A stretch of DNA of 64,000 nt from Amycolatopsis albispora (GTDB lineage: Bacteria > Actinomycetota > Actinomycetes > Mycobacteriales > Pseudonocardiaceae). Positions 10,600 through 18,810 of the stretch are shown here, one piece after another (position 1 is the stretch's first letter; each line of letters begins with the position of its first letter). The stretch lies in assembly GCF_003312875.1 (NCBI RefSeq), contig NZ_CP015163.1, positions 4,154,001 to 4,218,000 on the forward strand, in the 5' to 3' direction. The translations under genes were made by a program, and so were the position numbers. Below the pieces are notes generated by a model. It was not told the DNA's origin, did not search any database, and saw only the letters and a program-made list of their open reading frames with translations.

Positions 10600-12045
10600 A
10601 TGGCCGAGCAGCGGCACCACGGCAAGGTCGAGTACAACCAGGTCGGCGCCGACTACCTCAGGCAGAGACAGCTCAAACGCGGGGCCGCCGGCTGGCTGCT
10701 GCTGGCCGGGCTCGGTGTTTCCTACGTCATCTCCGGCGACTTCGCCGGGTGGAACTTCGGCTTGGAGAAGGGCGGCTGGGGCGGCCTGCTGATCGCCACC
10801 GTGCTGATGGCCGTGATGTACGGCTGCATGGTGTTCGGCCTGGCCGAGATGTCCTCGGCGCTGCCGGTGGCCGGCGCGGGCTACGGCTTCGCGCGGCGCG
10901 CGCTCGGCCCGCTCGGCGGGTTCGCCACCGGGGTGGCGATCCTGATCGAGTACTCCATCGCGCCCGCCGCGATCTCCATCTTCATCGGCGGTTACGTGGA
11001 GACGCTCGGCCTGTTCGGGCTGACCAACAGCTGGCCGGTGTACCTGGTCTGCTACCTCATCTTCATCGGCATCCACCTGCGCGGGGTCGGCGAGGCGCTG
11101 CGCGTGATGTTCGTGATCACCGCGGTCGCCGTGGTCGCGCTGGTGCTGTTCGTGGCAGGCATGGTGCCGAAGTTCGACGGCGGCAAGCTGTTCGACATCC
11201 CGGCGACCGACGCGTTCGGGGCGTCGTCGTTCCTGCCGTTCGGCCTGACCGGCGTGCTGGCGGCGCTGGTCTACGGCATCTGGTTCTTCCTGGCCGTCGA
11301 GGGCGTGCCGCTGGCCGCCGAGGAGGCCCGCGACCCGAAGCGCGACATGCCGCGCGGCATCATCGCCGCGATGGGCGCGCTGGTGGTGTTCGCCGCGCTG
11401 ATCCTGCTGCTGGCCCCGGGCGGGGCCGGGTCGGCGGCGCTGGCCGGGTCGAACAACCCGCTGGTGGACGCGGCGAAACTGGCCTACGGCGGGGACAACT
11501 GGCTCAGCCAGGTGGTCAACTACGTGGGGCTGGCCGGGCTGGTCGCGAGCTTCTTCTCGATCATCTACGCCTACTCGCGGCAGTTGTTCGCGCTTTCGCG
11601 GGCGGGTTACCTGCCGCGGTGGCTGTCGAAGACCGGCAAGCGGAAGGCCCCGTACCTGGCGCTGATCGTGCCCGGCACGATCGGTTTTGTGCTGGCGTTC
11701 AGCATCGGCGACGGCGCGCTGCTGATCAACATCGCGGTGTTCGGCGCGACGGTTTCCTACGTGCTGCTGAACCTTTCGCACATCGTGCTGCGGAAGCGGG
11801 AGCCGGACCTGGAGCGCCCGTACCGCACGCCGGGCGGGGCGTGGACCACCGGTGTCGCACTGGTGCTGGCCGCGGCGGCGGTGGTCGCCACCTTCCTGGT
11901 CGACGTGCTGGCCGCGGCGATCACCGGCGGCATCTTCGTGCTGGCGCTGGCGTACTTCTGGTTCTACAGCAGGCACCACCTGGTGGCGAACGCACCGGAG
12001 GAGGAGTTCGCCGCCATCTCGGCGGCGGAGTCGGACCTGGCCTGA
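10600..12045 (+). CDS. APC-superfamily permease, ethanolamine-permease type
   Basis: An integral membrane transporter of 481 residues with about twelve hydrophobic segments. The first helix contains GVSYVISGDFAGWNFG (about residues 39-54), and EYSIAPAAISIFIGGYV lies further on. These resemble bacterial ethanolamine permeases (TC 2.A.3.5). The start ATG at 10600 follows the purine-rich GGGAG. It is divergent from the GlnA4-like synthetase, so it probably imports the amine handled by that operon. A polyamine or other small amine remains possible. Confidence 0.82.
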   Translation: MAEQRHHGKVEYNQVGADYLRQRQLKRGAAGWLLLAGLGVSYVISGDFAGWNFGLEKGGWGGLLIATVLMAVMYGCMVFGLAEMSSALPVAGAGYGFARRALGPLGGFATGVAILIEYSIAPAAISIFIGGYVETLGLFGLTNSWPVYLVCYLIFIGIHLRGVGEALRVMFVITAVAVVALVLFVAGMVPKFDGGKLFDIPATDAFGASSFLPFGLTGVLAALVYGIWFFLAVEGVPLAAEEARDPKRDMPRGIIAAMGALVVFAALILLLAPGGAGSAALAGSNNPLVDAAKLAYGGDNWLSQVVNYVGLAGLVASFFSIIYAYSRQLFALSRAGYLPRWLSKTGKRKAPYLALIVPGTIGFVLAFSIGDGALLINIAVFGATVSYVLLNLSHIVLRKREPDLERPYRTPGGAWTTGVALVLAAAAVVATFLVDVLAAAITGGIFVLALAYFWFYSRHHLVANAPEEEFAAISAAESDLA

Positions 12046-12058
12046 CCGCCCCCGTCCC

Positions 12059-12102
12059 TGTCACGAATGTGGCTTTCGAGACGTTTGGCGTCTCGAAAGC
12101 CA
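12059..12102. repeat. dispersed palindrome, copy B, left part (split by IS30 copy 1)
   Basis: Begins TGTCACGAATGTGGCTTTCG and continues through the loop TTTGG into the right arm, ending AAAGCCA, where the insertion sequence starts. The missing end of the arm is at 13324-13337. The last three bases, CCA (12100-12102), are the target-site duplication. It lies just after the permease stop. Confidence 0.85.
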
Positions 12103-13323
12103 CGCGGGCTCAAGCGGTGGTTGCAACGGGGGACTGTCCGGACAGTACTCGGTTGAGGGATTGGGCTGGGGTGAGCCAGCCCAGGGTGTGGCGGGGGCGT
12201 TCGTTGAGTTCGGCGGCGACGGCGGCGAGGTCGTCGGCGGTGTGCCTGGTCAGGTCGGTGCCTTTGGGGAAGTACTGGCGGAGCAGGCCGTTGGTGTTCT
12301 CGTTGGTGCCGCGTTGCCAGGGTGAGTGCGGGTCGCAGAAGTAGATGGCCATGTCGGTGGCCAGGGTGATCTCGGCGTGGCGGGCCATTTCGTTGCCGCG
12401 GTCCCAGGTCAGCGAGCGTCGCAGCTGGGCGGGCAGGGTGGTGATGGTGGCGATCATCGCGTCGCGGACGTGCTCGGCGGTGTGACCGTGGGGCAGGTGC
12501 AGCAGCAGCACGAACCGGGTGGACCGCTCCACCAGCGTCCCGATCGCGGAGCTGTTGCCGGCGCCGAGGATCAGATCGCCTTCCCAGTGCCCGGGCACCG
12601 CGCGGTCGGCGGCCTCGGCCGGGCGCGCCGAGATCGGGATCGGGCCGGGCAGCCGGGGCGGCAGGTGGCGGCGGGCCTGGCCGCGGGGACGGCGCAGCGC
12701 CCGCCCGGTCCGCAGGCACGCGGCCAGCTCACGCCGTAACGCGCCCCGGCTCTGGACGTAAATGGCCTGGTAGATCGTCTCGTGCGACACCCAACGCTCC
12801 GGCTGATCGGCAAAAGCGAGCTTGCGCGCGGCCGCGATCTGCCCGGGCGACCACCGCTTCTCCAGCCGAGTCTGCACCCACGCCCGCAGCCGGGCGTCAA
12901 CAGCCAGCTTCACCGGTTTCGGACGCCGCGCCCGCACCCGCGCCGCGCTGTCGGCAACCACCGCCCGATACGCCACCGGCCCACCATGACGAGCCACCTC
13001 CCGGCTCACCGTCGACGCCGCCCGCCCCAGCCCCCGAGCGATCCTGCGCAACGACCACCCCGCACACAACCCCCGCGAGATCTCCTCCCGCTCAGCCAAC
13101 GACAAATACCGCCCGCCCAGCGCACACGGCGCGTTCCCGATCACCCCACCAGCCTGCGCGAACCACCGCCGCCCCGTCTCATGCGACACACCCGCCAACC
13201 CCGCCGCCGGCCGCACCGCCCACCCCGCCCGCACCAACCCCCAAAACCGCACCCGAACATCACGACCCAGCACCATCACAACTCCCATCAACAAGGGTGT
13301 TGCAACAACCACTGGAATCCACC
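12103..13323. mobile_element. IS30-family insertion sequence, copy 1
   Basis: A 1221-bp element starting CGCGGGCTCAAG and ending GGAATCCACC. The 25-bp terminal inverted repeats match at 18 positions and share an inner GTTGCAAC block. It is flanked by a 3-bp duplication (CCA at 12100-12102 and 13324-13326). It carries one transposase gene on the minus strand. It has the same length as the copy at 36846-38066, and the translated segments I compared are identical. Insertion is precisely within one arm of palindrome copy B. Ends were placed by comparing the two copies. Confidence 0.93.
12110..13288 (-). CDS. IS30-family transposase (copy 1)
   Basis: A 392-residue DDE transposase. It has an N-terminal helix-turn-helix region (LSLAEREEISRGLCAG, SLRRIARGLGRAASTVSREV). 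The catalytic domain has the first Asp in VPGHWEGDLILGAG, the second Asp in LTWDRGNEMARH and the Glu in WQRGTNENTNGLLRQYFPKG, the classic IS30 C-terminal signature. The ATG at 13288 lies just inside the right terminal repeat, so longer upstream reading frames are flanking DNA. No frameshift or stop is visible, so it is probably functional. Confidence 0.95.
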   Translation of the reverse strand: MGVVMVLGRDVRVRFWGLVRAGWAVRPAAGLAGVSHETGRRWFAQAGGVIGNAPCALGGRYLSLAEREEISRGLCAGWSLRRIARGLGRAASTVSREVARHGGPVAYRAVVADSAARVRARRPKPVKLAVDARLRAWVQTRLEKRWSPGQIAAARKLAFADQPERWVSHETIYQAIYVQSRGALRRELAACLRTGRALRRPRGQARRHLPPRLPGPIPISARPAEAADRAVPGHWEGDLILGAGNSSAIGTLVERSTRFVLLLHLPHGHTAEHVRDAMIATITTLPAQLRRSLTWDRGNEMARHAEITLATDMAIYFCDPHSPWQRGTNENTNGLLRQYFPKGTDLTRHTADDLAAVAAELNERPRHTLGWLTPAQSLNRVLSGQSPVATTA

Positions 13324-13337
13324 CCACATTCGTGACA
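13324..13337. repeat. dispersed palindrome, copy B, right remnant
   Basis: CCACATTCGTGACA, the outer end of the right arm cut off by IS30 copy 1. Its first three bases, CCA, duplicate those at 12100-12102. Joining 12059-12102 to 13327-13337 restores a complete palindrome. Confidence 0.85.
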
Positions 13338-13364
13338 TCGGCGGCCTCGCGTCGGCGGCTTAGC

Positions 13365-14210
13365 ATGGACGGCATGGACCGCGGCACGATCGGCCTGCCG
13401 GAGATCATCGACGCCTGGATGCAGCAGCCGGGCGCCCGGTTCATGGCCGAGCCGTGGCTGGACACCGTGCTCCGCTGGACCGGCACCGCCCGGCTCGCGC
13501 CGCCGCTGCAGGAGACGCTGTCCGAGATGGACAACGCGGGCGTGCGTGCCGGGCTGCTGTCCGCGTGGTACTCGCCCCGCGGCCCGCTGATCACCAACGA
13601 CGAGGTCGCCGCGGTGGTCGAGCGGCACCCCGCCCGGTTCGCCGGCATCGCCTCGGTGGATCTCGCCGACCCGATGGGCGCGGTCCGCGAGATCCGCCGC
13701 TGCGTGCGCGACCTCGGCTTCGTCGGCGTGCGCGTGGTGCCGTGGCTGTGGAACCTGCCGCCCAACGACCGCCGCTACTACCCCGTCTACGTCGCCTGCG
13801 TGGAGCTCGGCGTGCCGTTCTGCACGCAGATCGGGCACACCGGGCCACGGTGCCCGTCCGAGCCCGGCCGCCCGATCCCCTACCTGGACGAGGTGCTGCT
13901 GGACTTCCCGGAGCTGGTGGTGGTCGGCGGGCACGTCGGCTTCCCCTGGCTGAACGAGGTGCTCTCGCTGGCGATGAAGTACCCGAACTTCCACATCGAC
14001 ACCTCCGCCTACGCGCTGCACCGCCTGCCCGCCGAACTCGCCGACTACGCCAGGGGCCGCGGGCGCACGCGGGTCCTGTTCGGCTCCAACTACCCGATGA
14101 TCACGCCGGGCGCCTGCCTCAAGCAGCTCGACAAGCTCGAACTGGGGCCCGAGGCGAAGGAGTTGTTCCTCGGCGGCAACGCCCGGCGGATCTTCAATCT
14201 GCAGCTTTGA
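13365..14210 (+). CDS. amidohydrolase (metal-dependent TIM-barrel, amidohydrolase 2 family)
   Basis: A 281-residue protein of the amidohydrolase 2 / ACMSD-like superfamily. It contains GIASVDLADPMGAVREIRRC, LGFVGVRVVPWL, the barrel His in TQIGHTGPRCP, VVVGGHVGFPWLNE, and near the end RVLFGSNYPMITPG, with the serine/asparagine variant of the usual Asp motif. The canonical N-terminal HxH is not obvious, so metal content is uncertain. The substrate is unknown. The ATG at 13365 is used; one nine bases later is also possible. The gene lies right beside the IS30 insertion and its tail overlaps the convergent DoxX gene by 17 bp. Confidence 0.75.
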   Translation: MDGMDRGTIGLPEIIDAWMQQPGARFMAEPWLDTVLRWTGTARLAPPLQETLSEMDNAGVRAGLLSAWYSPRGPLITNDEVAAVVERHPARFAGIASVDLADPMGAVREIRRCVRDLGFVGVRVVPWLWNLPPNDRRYYPVYVACVELGVPFCTQIGHTGPRCPSEPGRPIPYLDEVLLDFPELVVVGGHVGFPWLNEVLSLAMKYPNFHIDTSAYALHRLPAELADYARGRGRTRVLFGSNYPMITPGACLKQLDKLELGPEAKELFLGGNARRIFNLQL

Positions 14211-14685
14211 CCGCGAGCCGGTCGGTGAGCACGAACCGCGCCCCCAGCGCGCTCGCCGCGACCACCAGCCCGGCCGCCGCCAGCACGATGTCCTTGACCA
14301 CGTACTGCGCTTCCAGTGTGGGCGCGCCGGGAAAGAGGTCGGTGAAGAACAGCACCAGCGGCGACATGATCCCGATCAGCGAGGCGCCGAGCACCACCAG
14401 CCCGGTTTTCAGGAACCGGCCGGTGACCAGCGTGAGCCCGATGACGCATTCGGCCACCGCGGTGACCAGCAGCGCGCCCTGACCGGACAGCACGCCGAAC
14501 GACAGCGTTTCCAGCGTGCGCACCACCAGTTCCTGCGCCGGGCTCACGCCGGGGAAGAACTTCAGCACGCCGAAACCGAGAAAGATCAGGCCGAGGCTCA
14601 CCCGGAGCACGTCCACGCTGTGCGCGGCCAGCCAGCGGCGGGCCGCCGTCTTCCGCTCCCCAGTAATGACAGTCATTTTTCGCAT
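14194..14685 (-). CDS. DoxX-like membrane protein
   Basis: 163 residues with four predicted membrane helices: LRVSLGLIFLGFGVLKFFPG; LVTAVAECVIGLTLV; LVVLGASLIGIMSPLVLFF; IVLAAAGLVVAASALG. The layout and the FGVLKFFPGVSPA segment fit the DoxX/YkgB-like group, small quinone- or redox-linked membrane proteins of poorly known role. The start is ATG at 14685, or the internal ATG at 14676. A 9-bp inverted repeat lies immediately upstream. Confidence 0.72.
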   Translation of the reverse strand: MRKMTVITGERKTAARRWLAAHSVDVLRVSLGLIFLGFGVLKFFPGVSPAQELVVRTLETLSFGVLSGQGALLVTAVAECVIGLTLVTGRFLKTGLVVLGASLIGIMSPLVLFFTDLFPGAPTLEAQYVVKDIVLAAAGLVVAASALGARFVLTDRLAVKAAD

Positions 14686-14689
14686 CCCG

Positions 14690-14718
14690 TCTCGTCGATT
14701 CGCGTTGACTCGACGAGA
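14690..14718. promoter_or_regulatory. inverted repeat in the DoxX-gene leader
   Basis: TCTCGTCGA, an 11-base spacer, then TCGACGAGA: perfect 9-bp arms starting 5 bp upstream of the DoxX ATG. Its position over the likely ribosome-binding and promoter-proximal region suggests an operator or a leader hairpin. No regulator gene is adjacent. Confidence 0.4.
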
Positions 14719-14768
14719 TTCGCGGAACGGGCGCCGTCACCGCGTCCGCCCGGCGGCGGCACCGCGGG

Positions 14769-15761
14769 CTACGCCGTGACGCGTACCGGCCGGTTTTCCC
14801 GGCGCGACAGGTCGCACGCCTCGGCGATGTGGAAGGCGGCCAGCGCGTCGCCGACCGTGCACGGGCTGAGGATGCGCCCGGCGACCACCTCGGTGAACGC
14901 CTCCAGCTCACGGACGTACGAAGCGCGGAAGCGCTCCATGAACCCGGGGTACGCCGGGCCCGACGGCCAGCCGACGCCCTCCTCGACCGAGGTCAGCGGC
15001 AGCCGTTCGTCCATGCCGACGGCGATGCTGCCCGACGAGCCGAGCACCTCCAGCCGCACGTCGTAGCCGGCCGCGTTGTACCTGGTCAGCGAAACGGTGG
15101 CGAGGGTGCCGTCGTCCAGGGTGAGCACCACGGCGGCGGTGTCCACGTCCCCGGCGGCGGCGAAGAACTCGGCGCCCCGGTTGCCGCCGGTGGCGTAGAC
15201 CTCGGTCACCTCGCGCCCGGTCACCCAGCGGATGATGTCGAAGTCGTGCACACCGCAGTCGCGGAACAGCCCGCCCGAGCCGGGCACGTACGCCGCGGGC
15301 GGCGGCGCCGGGTCCAGCGTGGTCGCGCGCAGCGTGTGCAGCCAGCCCAGTTCACCGGTGGTGACCGCCTGCCGAGCGGCGGTGTAGCCGGGGTCGAACC
15401 GCCGCTGGAAGCCGATCTGCACCGGCACCTCGGCTTCGGCTACGCGGTCCACCACGGCCTGCGTGCCCGCCACGTCCCCGGCGACCGGCTTCTCGCAGAA
15501 CACCGGCACGCCCGCGGACACCCCGCGGATGATCAGCTCGGGATGCGCGTCAGTGGCGGCGGCGATGACCAGGCCGTCCAGCCCGGCGGTGAACAGTTCG
15601 TCGATGCTGCCCGCCGCGTCGACCTCCAGCTTGGCCGCGGTCGCCCGCGCGCGTTCGGTGTCGGCGTCGGCGACCACCACGGAGGTGACGCCGGGCAGCT
15701 GCTTGAGGATGTCGGCGTGCGCCGAACCGATCCGGCCGGTGCCGGCGAGTCCAAGCCTCAT
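14769..15761 (-). CDS. iolG: inositol 2-dehydrogenase-like Gfo/Idh/MocA oxidoreductase
   Basis: A 330-residue NAD-dependent sugar/cyclitol dehydrogenase. The Rossmann motif is LGLAGTGRIGSAHADIL at the N-terminus, and the EKP motif (FCEKPVAGD) contains the catalytic Lys. RDCGVHDFDIIRWVTG further on carries the Asp/His of the active site. In an inositol cluster it should oxidise myo-inositol to scyllo-inosose, the first step. It lies downstream of the LacI-type regulator on the minus strand, divergent from iolE and the transporter. A related dehydrogenase for another inositol isomer is possible. Confidence 0.86.
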   Translation of the reverse strand: MRLGLAGTGRIGSAHADILKQLPGVTSVVVADADTERARATAAKLEVDAAGSIDELFTAGLDGLVIAAATDAHPELIIRGVSAGVPVFCEKPVAGDVAGTQAVVDRVAEAEVPVQIGFQRRFDPGYTAARQAVTTGELGWLHTLRATTLDPAPPPAAYVPGSGGLFRDCGVHDFDIIRWVTGREVTEVYATGGNRGAEFFAAAGDVDTAAVVLTLDDGTLATVSLTRYNAAGYDVRLEVLGSSGSIAVGMDERLPLTSVEEGVGWPSGPAYPGFMERFRASYVRELEAFTEVVAGRILSPCTVGDALAAFHIAEACDLSRRENRPVRVTA

Positions 15762-15797
15762 CTTCAGAAGATCTCCTAGAGAGAGCAGGGGAAAGTA

Positions 15798-16799
15798 CTA
15801 GTTCCGGGGCGCGGCGGTGGTGCCGCGCACCACCAGCGAAGGGTGGAGCAGGTGCCGCATCGGCTCGTCCCGCTCCCCGCGCACCCGTTCGAGCAGCGCC
15901 TCCACGGCGAGCCTGCCCAGCTCCAGCCGCGGCTGGTCCACCGTGGTCAGCCAGACGTGCCGCAGCGCGGCCAGCGAGGTGTTGTCGTAGCCGACCACGG
16001 AAACGTCCTCCGGCACGCGGAAACCGGCCTCTTCGAAGGCCGAGATGGCGCCGACGGCGTTGAAGTCGTTGCCCGCGATCACCGCGGTGGGCAGCTCGCG
16101 GGAGTCCACCGAGCTGAGCAGCTCGCGCACCGCCTTCTCCCCCGCGGTGTCGGTGTGCTCGCTGCGCACGATCCGCGGTTCGAGGCCGTGCCGCGCCATC
16201 GCCGCGCGGTAACCGCGGCGGCGGGCGGCCGCACTGGCCGCGGAACCGCCGTCGAAGTGCACGATCCGCCGGTGCCCGCGATCGACCAGGTGGTCCACCG
16301 CCAGCGCCACGCCCGCCGTGCCGTCGTCGTTCACCGTGTCCACAGTGGACAATCGGGAGGTGCGCGAAACCAGGACCAGTGGGCACTGTTCAGCGGCCTT
16401 TTCCACGGCGGCGGCGGAAAGCACCGGGGAGAGCAGCACGACTCCCGCTGGGCGGAAGGACAGCAAACTGCGCAATGCCGCCTGCTCACGCGCGGGACTG
16501 CGCGATCCGGTGTTCAGGATCAGGTTGAAACCGGCGGCCTGCGCGGCCGAATCCAGCCCTTCCACCACGTCGGCGAAAAAGGCGTTCCGCAGATCGGAAA
16601 CCATCACGCCGAGCACCGTGGACGTGCGGCTGGCCAGCGATCTGGCCATCACGTGCGGCTGGTAACCCAGTTCGTCGGCGGCTTTGAGCACCGCGGCCCG
16701 CCGTTGTTCGCTCACCTTCGGCGAATTGCGCATGACCAGGGAAACCAGCGCTCTGGACACGCCGGCTCTCGCGGCCACGTCCTCCATCGTCGGTCGCAC
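15798..16799 (-). CDS. LacI-family transcriptional regulator of the inositol genes
   Basis: 333 residues. The N-terminal helix-turn-helix is TMEDVAARAGVSRALVSLVM, followed by the hinge helix region (YQPHVMARSLASRTSTVLGV) and a periplasmic-binding-protein-like effector domain. I chose GTG at 16799 (VRPTMEDV) because a strong GGGAGG lies seven bases upstream; longer frames reach into the operator region. It sits between iolG and the divergent iolE operon, with a perfect 14-bp palindrome in between, so it probably represses both directions until an inositol-derived ligand binds. GTCCACAGTGGAC occurs at 16338-16350. Confidence 0.88.
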   Translation of the reverse strand: MRPTMEDVAARAGVSRALVSLVMRNSPKVSEQRRAAVLKAADELGYQPHVMARSLASRTSTVLGVMVSDLRNAFFADVVEGLDSAAQAAGFNLILNTGSRSPAREQAALRSLLSFRPAGVVLLSPVLSAAAVEKAAEQCPLVLVSRTSRLSTVDTVNDDGTAGVALAVDHLVDRGHRRIVHFDGGSAASAAARRRGYRAAMARHGLEPRIVRSEHTDTAGEKAVRELLSSVDSRELPTAVIAGNDFNAVGAISAFEEAGFRVPEDVSVVGYDNTSLAALRHVWLTTVDQPRLELGRLAVEALLERVRGERDEPMRHLLHPSLVVRGTTAAPRN

Positions 16800-16848
16800 C
16801 GGCGCAGCCTCCCGCCCCCTTGACACCAATGACCGGAAGGCTACACGA

Positions 16849-16862
16849 TTAGAGCGCTCTAA
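16849..16862. promoter_or_regulatory. probable LacI-family operator
   Basis: TTAGAGCGCTCTAA is a perfect 14-bp palindrome with the central CG step typical of LacI-family operators. It lies between the LacI-type gene (start 16799) and iolE (start 16908), positioned to control both. Palindrome seen directly; binding inferred. Confidence 0.7.
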
Positions 16863-16907
16863 CCAATAGCGCGCCAGCGTCAACATCCACGCCCAGATTG
16901 GTCACCG

Positions 16908-17801
16908 ATGACAACCGATCCGGAATTCAAGATCGCCGCGGCACCGATCTCCTGGGGGGTGTGCGAAGTTCCCGGCTGGGGCCGGGTGCTCGACGCCCCG
17001 GTGGTGCTCGGGCAGATGTCGGAACTCGGCGTGAAGGCCACCGAACTCGGCCCGCCCGGTTATCTGCCAAGGGATCCGGCGCGCCTGCGGGAATTGCTCG
17101 GCGCGCACGATCTTCGCCTGATCGGCGGTTTCCTCGCGGTCGCGCTGCACACCGACCCGGCCGCCGCGGTGGCCGCCGCCGAGGAGTCCGCCGCGTTGTT
17201 CGCCGCCTGCGGGGCCGAGGTGCTCGTGCTCGCCGCCGCCACCGGGCTCGACGGCTACGACGAGCGCCCCGAGCTGACCGCCGCCGAATGGCGCACGCTG
17301 GTCGACACGGCGGCCAAGATCCGGGACACTGCCGCGGCGCACGGTTTGCGCACCGTGCTGCACCCGCATGTGGGGACGCACGTGGAGACCGAGGCCGAGG
17401 TGGAGAAGTTCATCGCCGACTCCGACCTGCCGCTGTGCCTGGACACCGGGCACCTGCTCATCGGCGGCACCGATCCGGTCGCGCTGGCCAGGCGCTTCCC
17501 GGACCGGATCGGGCACCTGCACCTCAAGGACGTCAAGGCGGACCTCGCCGAAGCCGTCCGCGCGGGCGAACTGGCCTACACCGACGCGGTGGGCCAGGGC
17601 ATCTACGTGCCGCTCGGCGACGGGGATGTCGACATCGAAGCCATGGTGCGGTTCGTCCACGAGGCGGGCTACACCGGCTGGTACGTCCTCGAACAGGACA
17701 CCGCGCTGGGCCCGGACAGCCCCGACGGCGTGCCCAAGCGGGACACCGCGCGCAGCCTGGCCCATCTCGACCAGATCGTCAGCCGATTGGCGGCTGCGTA
17801 G
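16908..17801 (+). CDS. iolE: inosose dehydratase-like sugar phosphate isomerase/epimerase family protein
   Basis: A 297-residue AP-endonuclease-2-like TIM barrel. It begins KIAAAPISWGVCEVPGWGRV, the IolE-type N-terminus. Metal-ligand regions are HPHVGTHVETEAEVE, LCLDTGHLLIGG and IGHLHLKDV, and the C-terminal YVLEQDTAL holds a further acidic ligand. IolE converts scyllo-inosose to 3D-trihydroxycyclohexane-1,2-dione. First gene of the plus-strand operon, 45 bp after the palindrome. In this family an inosose isomerase (IolI-like) is the main alternative. Confidence 0.86.
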   Translation: MTTDPEFKIAAAPISWGVCEVPGWGRVLDAPVVLGQMSELGVKATELGPPGYLPRDPARLRELLGAHDLRLIGGFLAVALHTDPAAAVAAAEESAALFAACGAEVLVLAAATGLDGYDERPELTAAEWRTLVDTAAKIRDTAAAHGLRTVLHPHVGTHVETEAEVEKFIADSDLPLCLDTGHLLIGGTDPVALARRFPDRIGHLHLKDVKADLAEAVRAGELAYTDAVGQGIYVPLGDGDVDIEAMVRFVHEAGYTGWYVLEQDTALGPDSPDGVPKRDTARSLAHLDQIVSRLAAA

Positions 17802-17823
17802 CCCGGACAGCGAGGATTCGACA

Positions 17824-18810
17824 ATGACGTCCCATCGCTCAGGAAGGCTCGGCCTGGTGGCCGTGGGAGCGGCACTGCTGCTCGCCGCGTGCACCGGGCC
17901 CGCCGCGGAGGACCCGTCCTCCGGCAGTGGCCAGGAGGTGCCTGCCGAGACCGGACCGTTCCGGATCGCGGTCATCTCCCACGGCACCGCCGGCGACGCG
18001 TTCTGGAACGTGGTCAAGAACGGCGCCGAGGACGCGGGCAGGCAGCTCGGCGTCCCGGTGGAGTACAACTCGGACGGAGACCCCGGCAACCAGGCCAAGC
18101 TGATCGACAACGCGGTCGCGCAGCGCGTCGGCGGGCTGGTGGTCTCCATGCAGAACCCCGAGGCGGTGCGGCCGTCGATCGAGAACGCGGTCCGCGCCGG
18201 CATCCCGGTGGTCACCATCAACTCCGGCGAGGAGCAGAGCGCGGCCTACGGCGCGCTGACCCACGTCGGCCAGAGTGAAGGCGTCGCCGGTGAGCAGGCG
18301 GGCCGCAAGTTCAAGGAGGCAGGCAAGACCAAGCTGCTCTGCGTGATCCACGAAGCGGGCAACATCGGGCAGAACCAGCGCTGCGACGGCGCCGCCCGCG
18401 GCTTCGGCGCCGCCGAGCGGTTGCAGGTGGACATCAGCAACCCGACCGACGTGCAGGCCCGCATCCGCGGCGCGGTGCAGACCGATCCGTCGATCGACGC
18501 GGTGCTCACGCTGAACTCCCAGGTGGCCGCGAACGCGGTGAACGCGATCGAGCAGGTGCAGTCACAGGCGCAGGTGGCCACCTTCGACCTGAACGCCGAC
18601 GTGGTGTCCGCGATCAAGAGCGGTGACGTGCTGTTCGCGGTCGACCAGCAGCAGTACGAGCAGGGTTACCTGCCGATCGTCTTCCTCAAGCTGTACCGGG
18701 ACAACCGGAACGTGGTCGGCGGCGGCCGTCCGGTGCTGACCGGACCCGACCTGGTCGACAAGTCCACTGTGGACCAGATCGGCGCCTACGTGGAACGGGG
18801 TACCCGATGA
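17824..18810 (+). CDS. sugar ABC transporter substrate-binding lipoprotein
   Basis: 328 residues of the ribose/inositol-type periplasmic binding fold. The signal peptide ends in the lipobox LLAAC with Cys23 as the lipidated residue. The mature part starts FRIAVISHGTAGDAFW and includes the binding-cleft segments VSMQNPEAVRPSI and FDLNADVVSAIKSGDVLFAV. With the downstream permease and ATPase it forms an importer, most likely for inositol given its position between iolE and iolC. It overlaps the permease start by 4 bases. Confidence 0.88.
   Translation: MTSHRSGRLGLVAVGAALLLAACTGPAAEDPSSGSGQEVPAETGPFRIAVISHGTAGDAFWNVVKNGAEDAGRQLGVPVEYNSDGDPGNQAKLIDNAVAQRVGGLVVSMQNPEAVRPSIENAVRAGIPVVTINSGEEQSAAYGALTHVGQSEGVAGEQAGRKFKEAGKTKLLCVIHEAGNIGQNQRCDGAARGFGAAERLQVDISNPTDVQARIRGAVQTDPSIDAVLTLNSQVAANAVNAIEQVQSQAQVATFDLNADVVSAIKSGDVLFAVDQQQYEQGYLPIVFLKLYRDNRNVVGGGRPVLTGPDLVDKSTVDQIGAYVERGTR

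Noticed and set aside
8188..12045. 1285-codon plus-strand frame ending in the permease
   Set aside because: Its first 800 codons are antisense to the amidotransferase and synthetase genes; the permease begins at 10600.
6836..12045. Putrescine (Puu) degradation operon
   Set aside because: Considered because of PuuA/PuuC/PuuD likeness, but no PuuB oxidase or GABA transaminase is present and the permease resembles ethanolamine permeases. Not fully excluded.
12110..13765. 551-codon version of the IS30 transposase
   Set aside because: The extension runs beyond the terminal repeat into the amidohydrolase gene. The two IS copies share only the part from 13288 inward.
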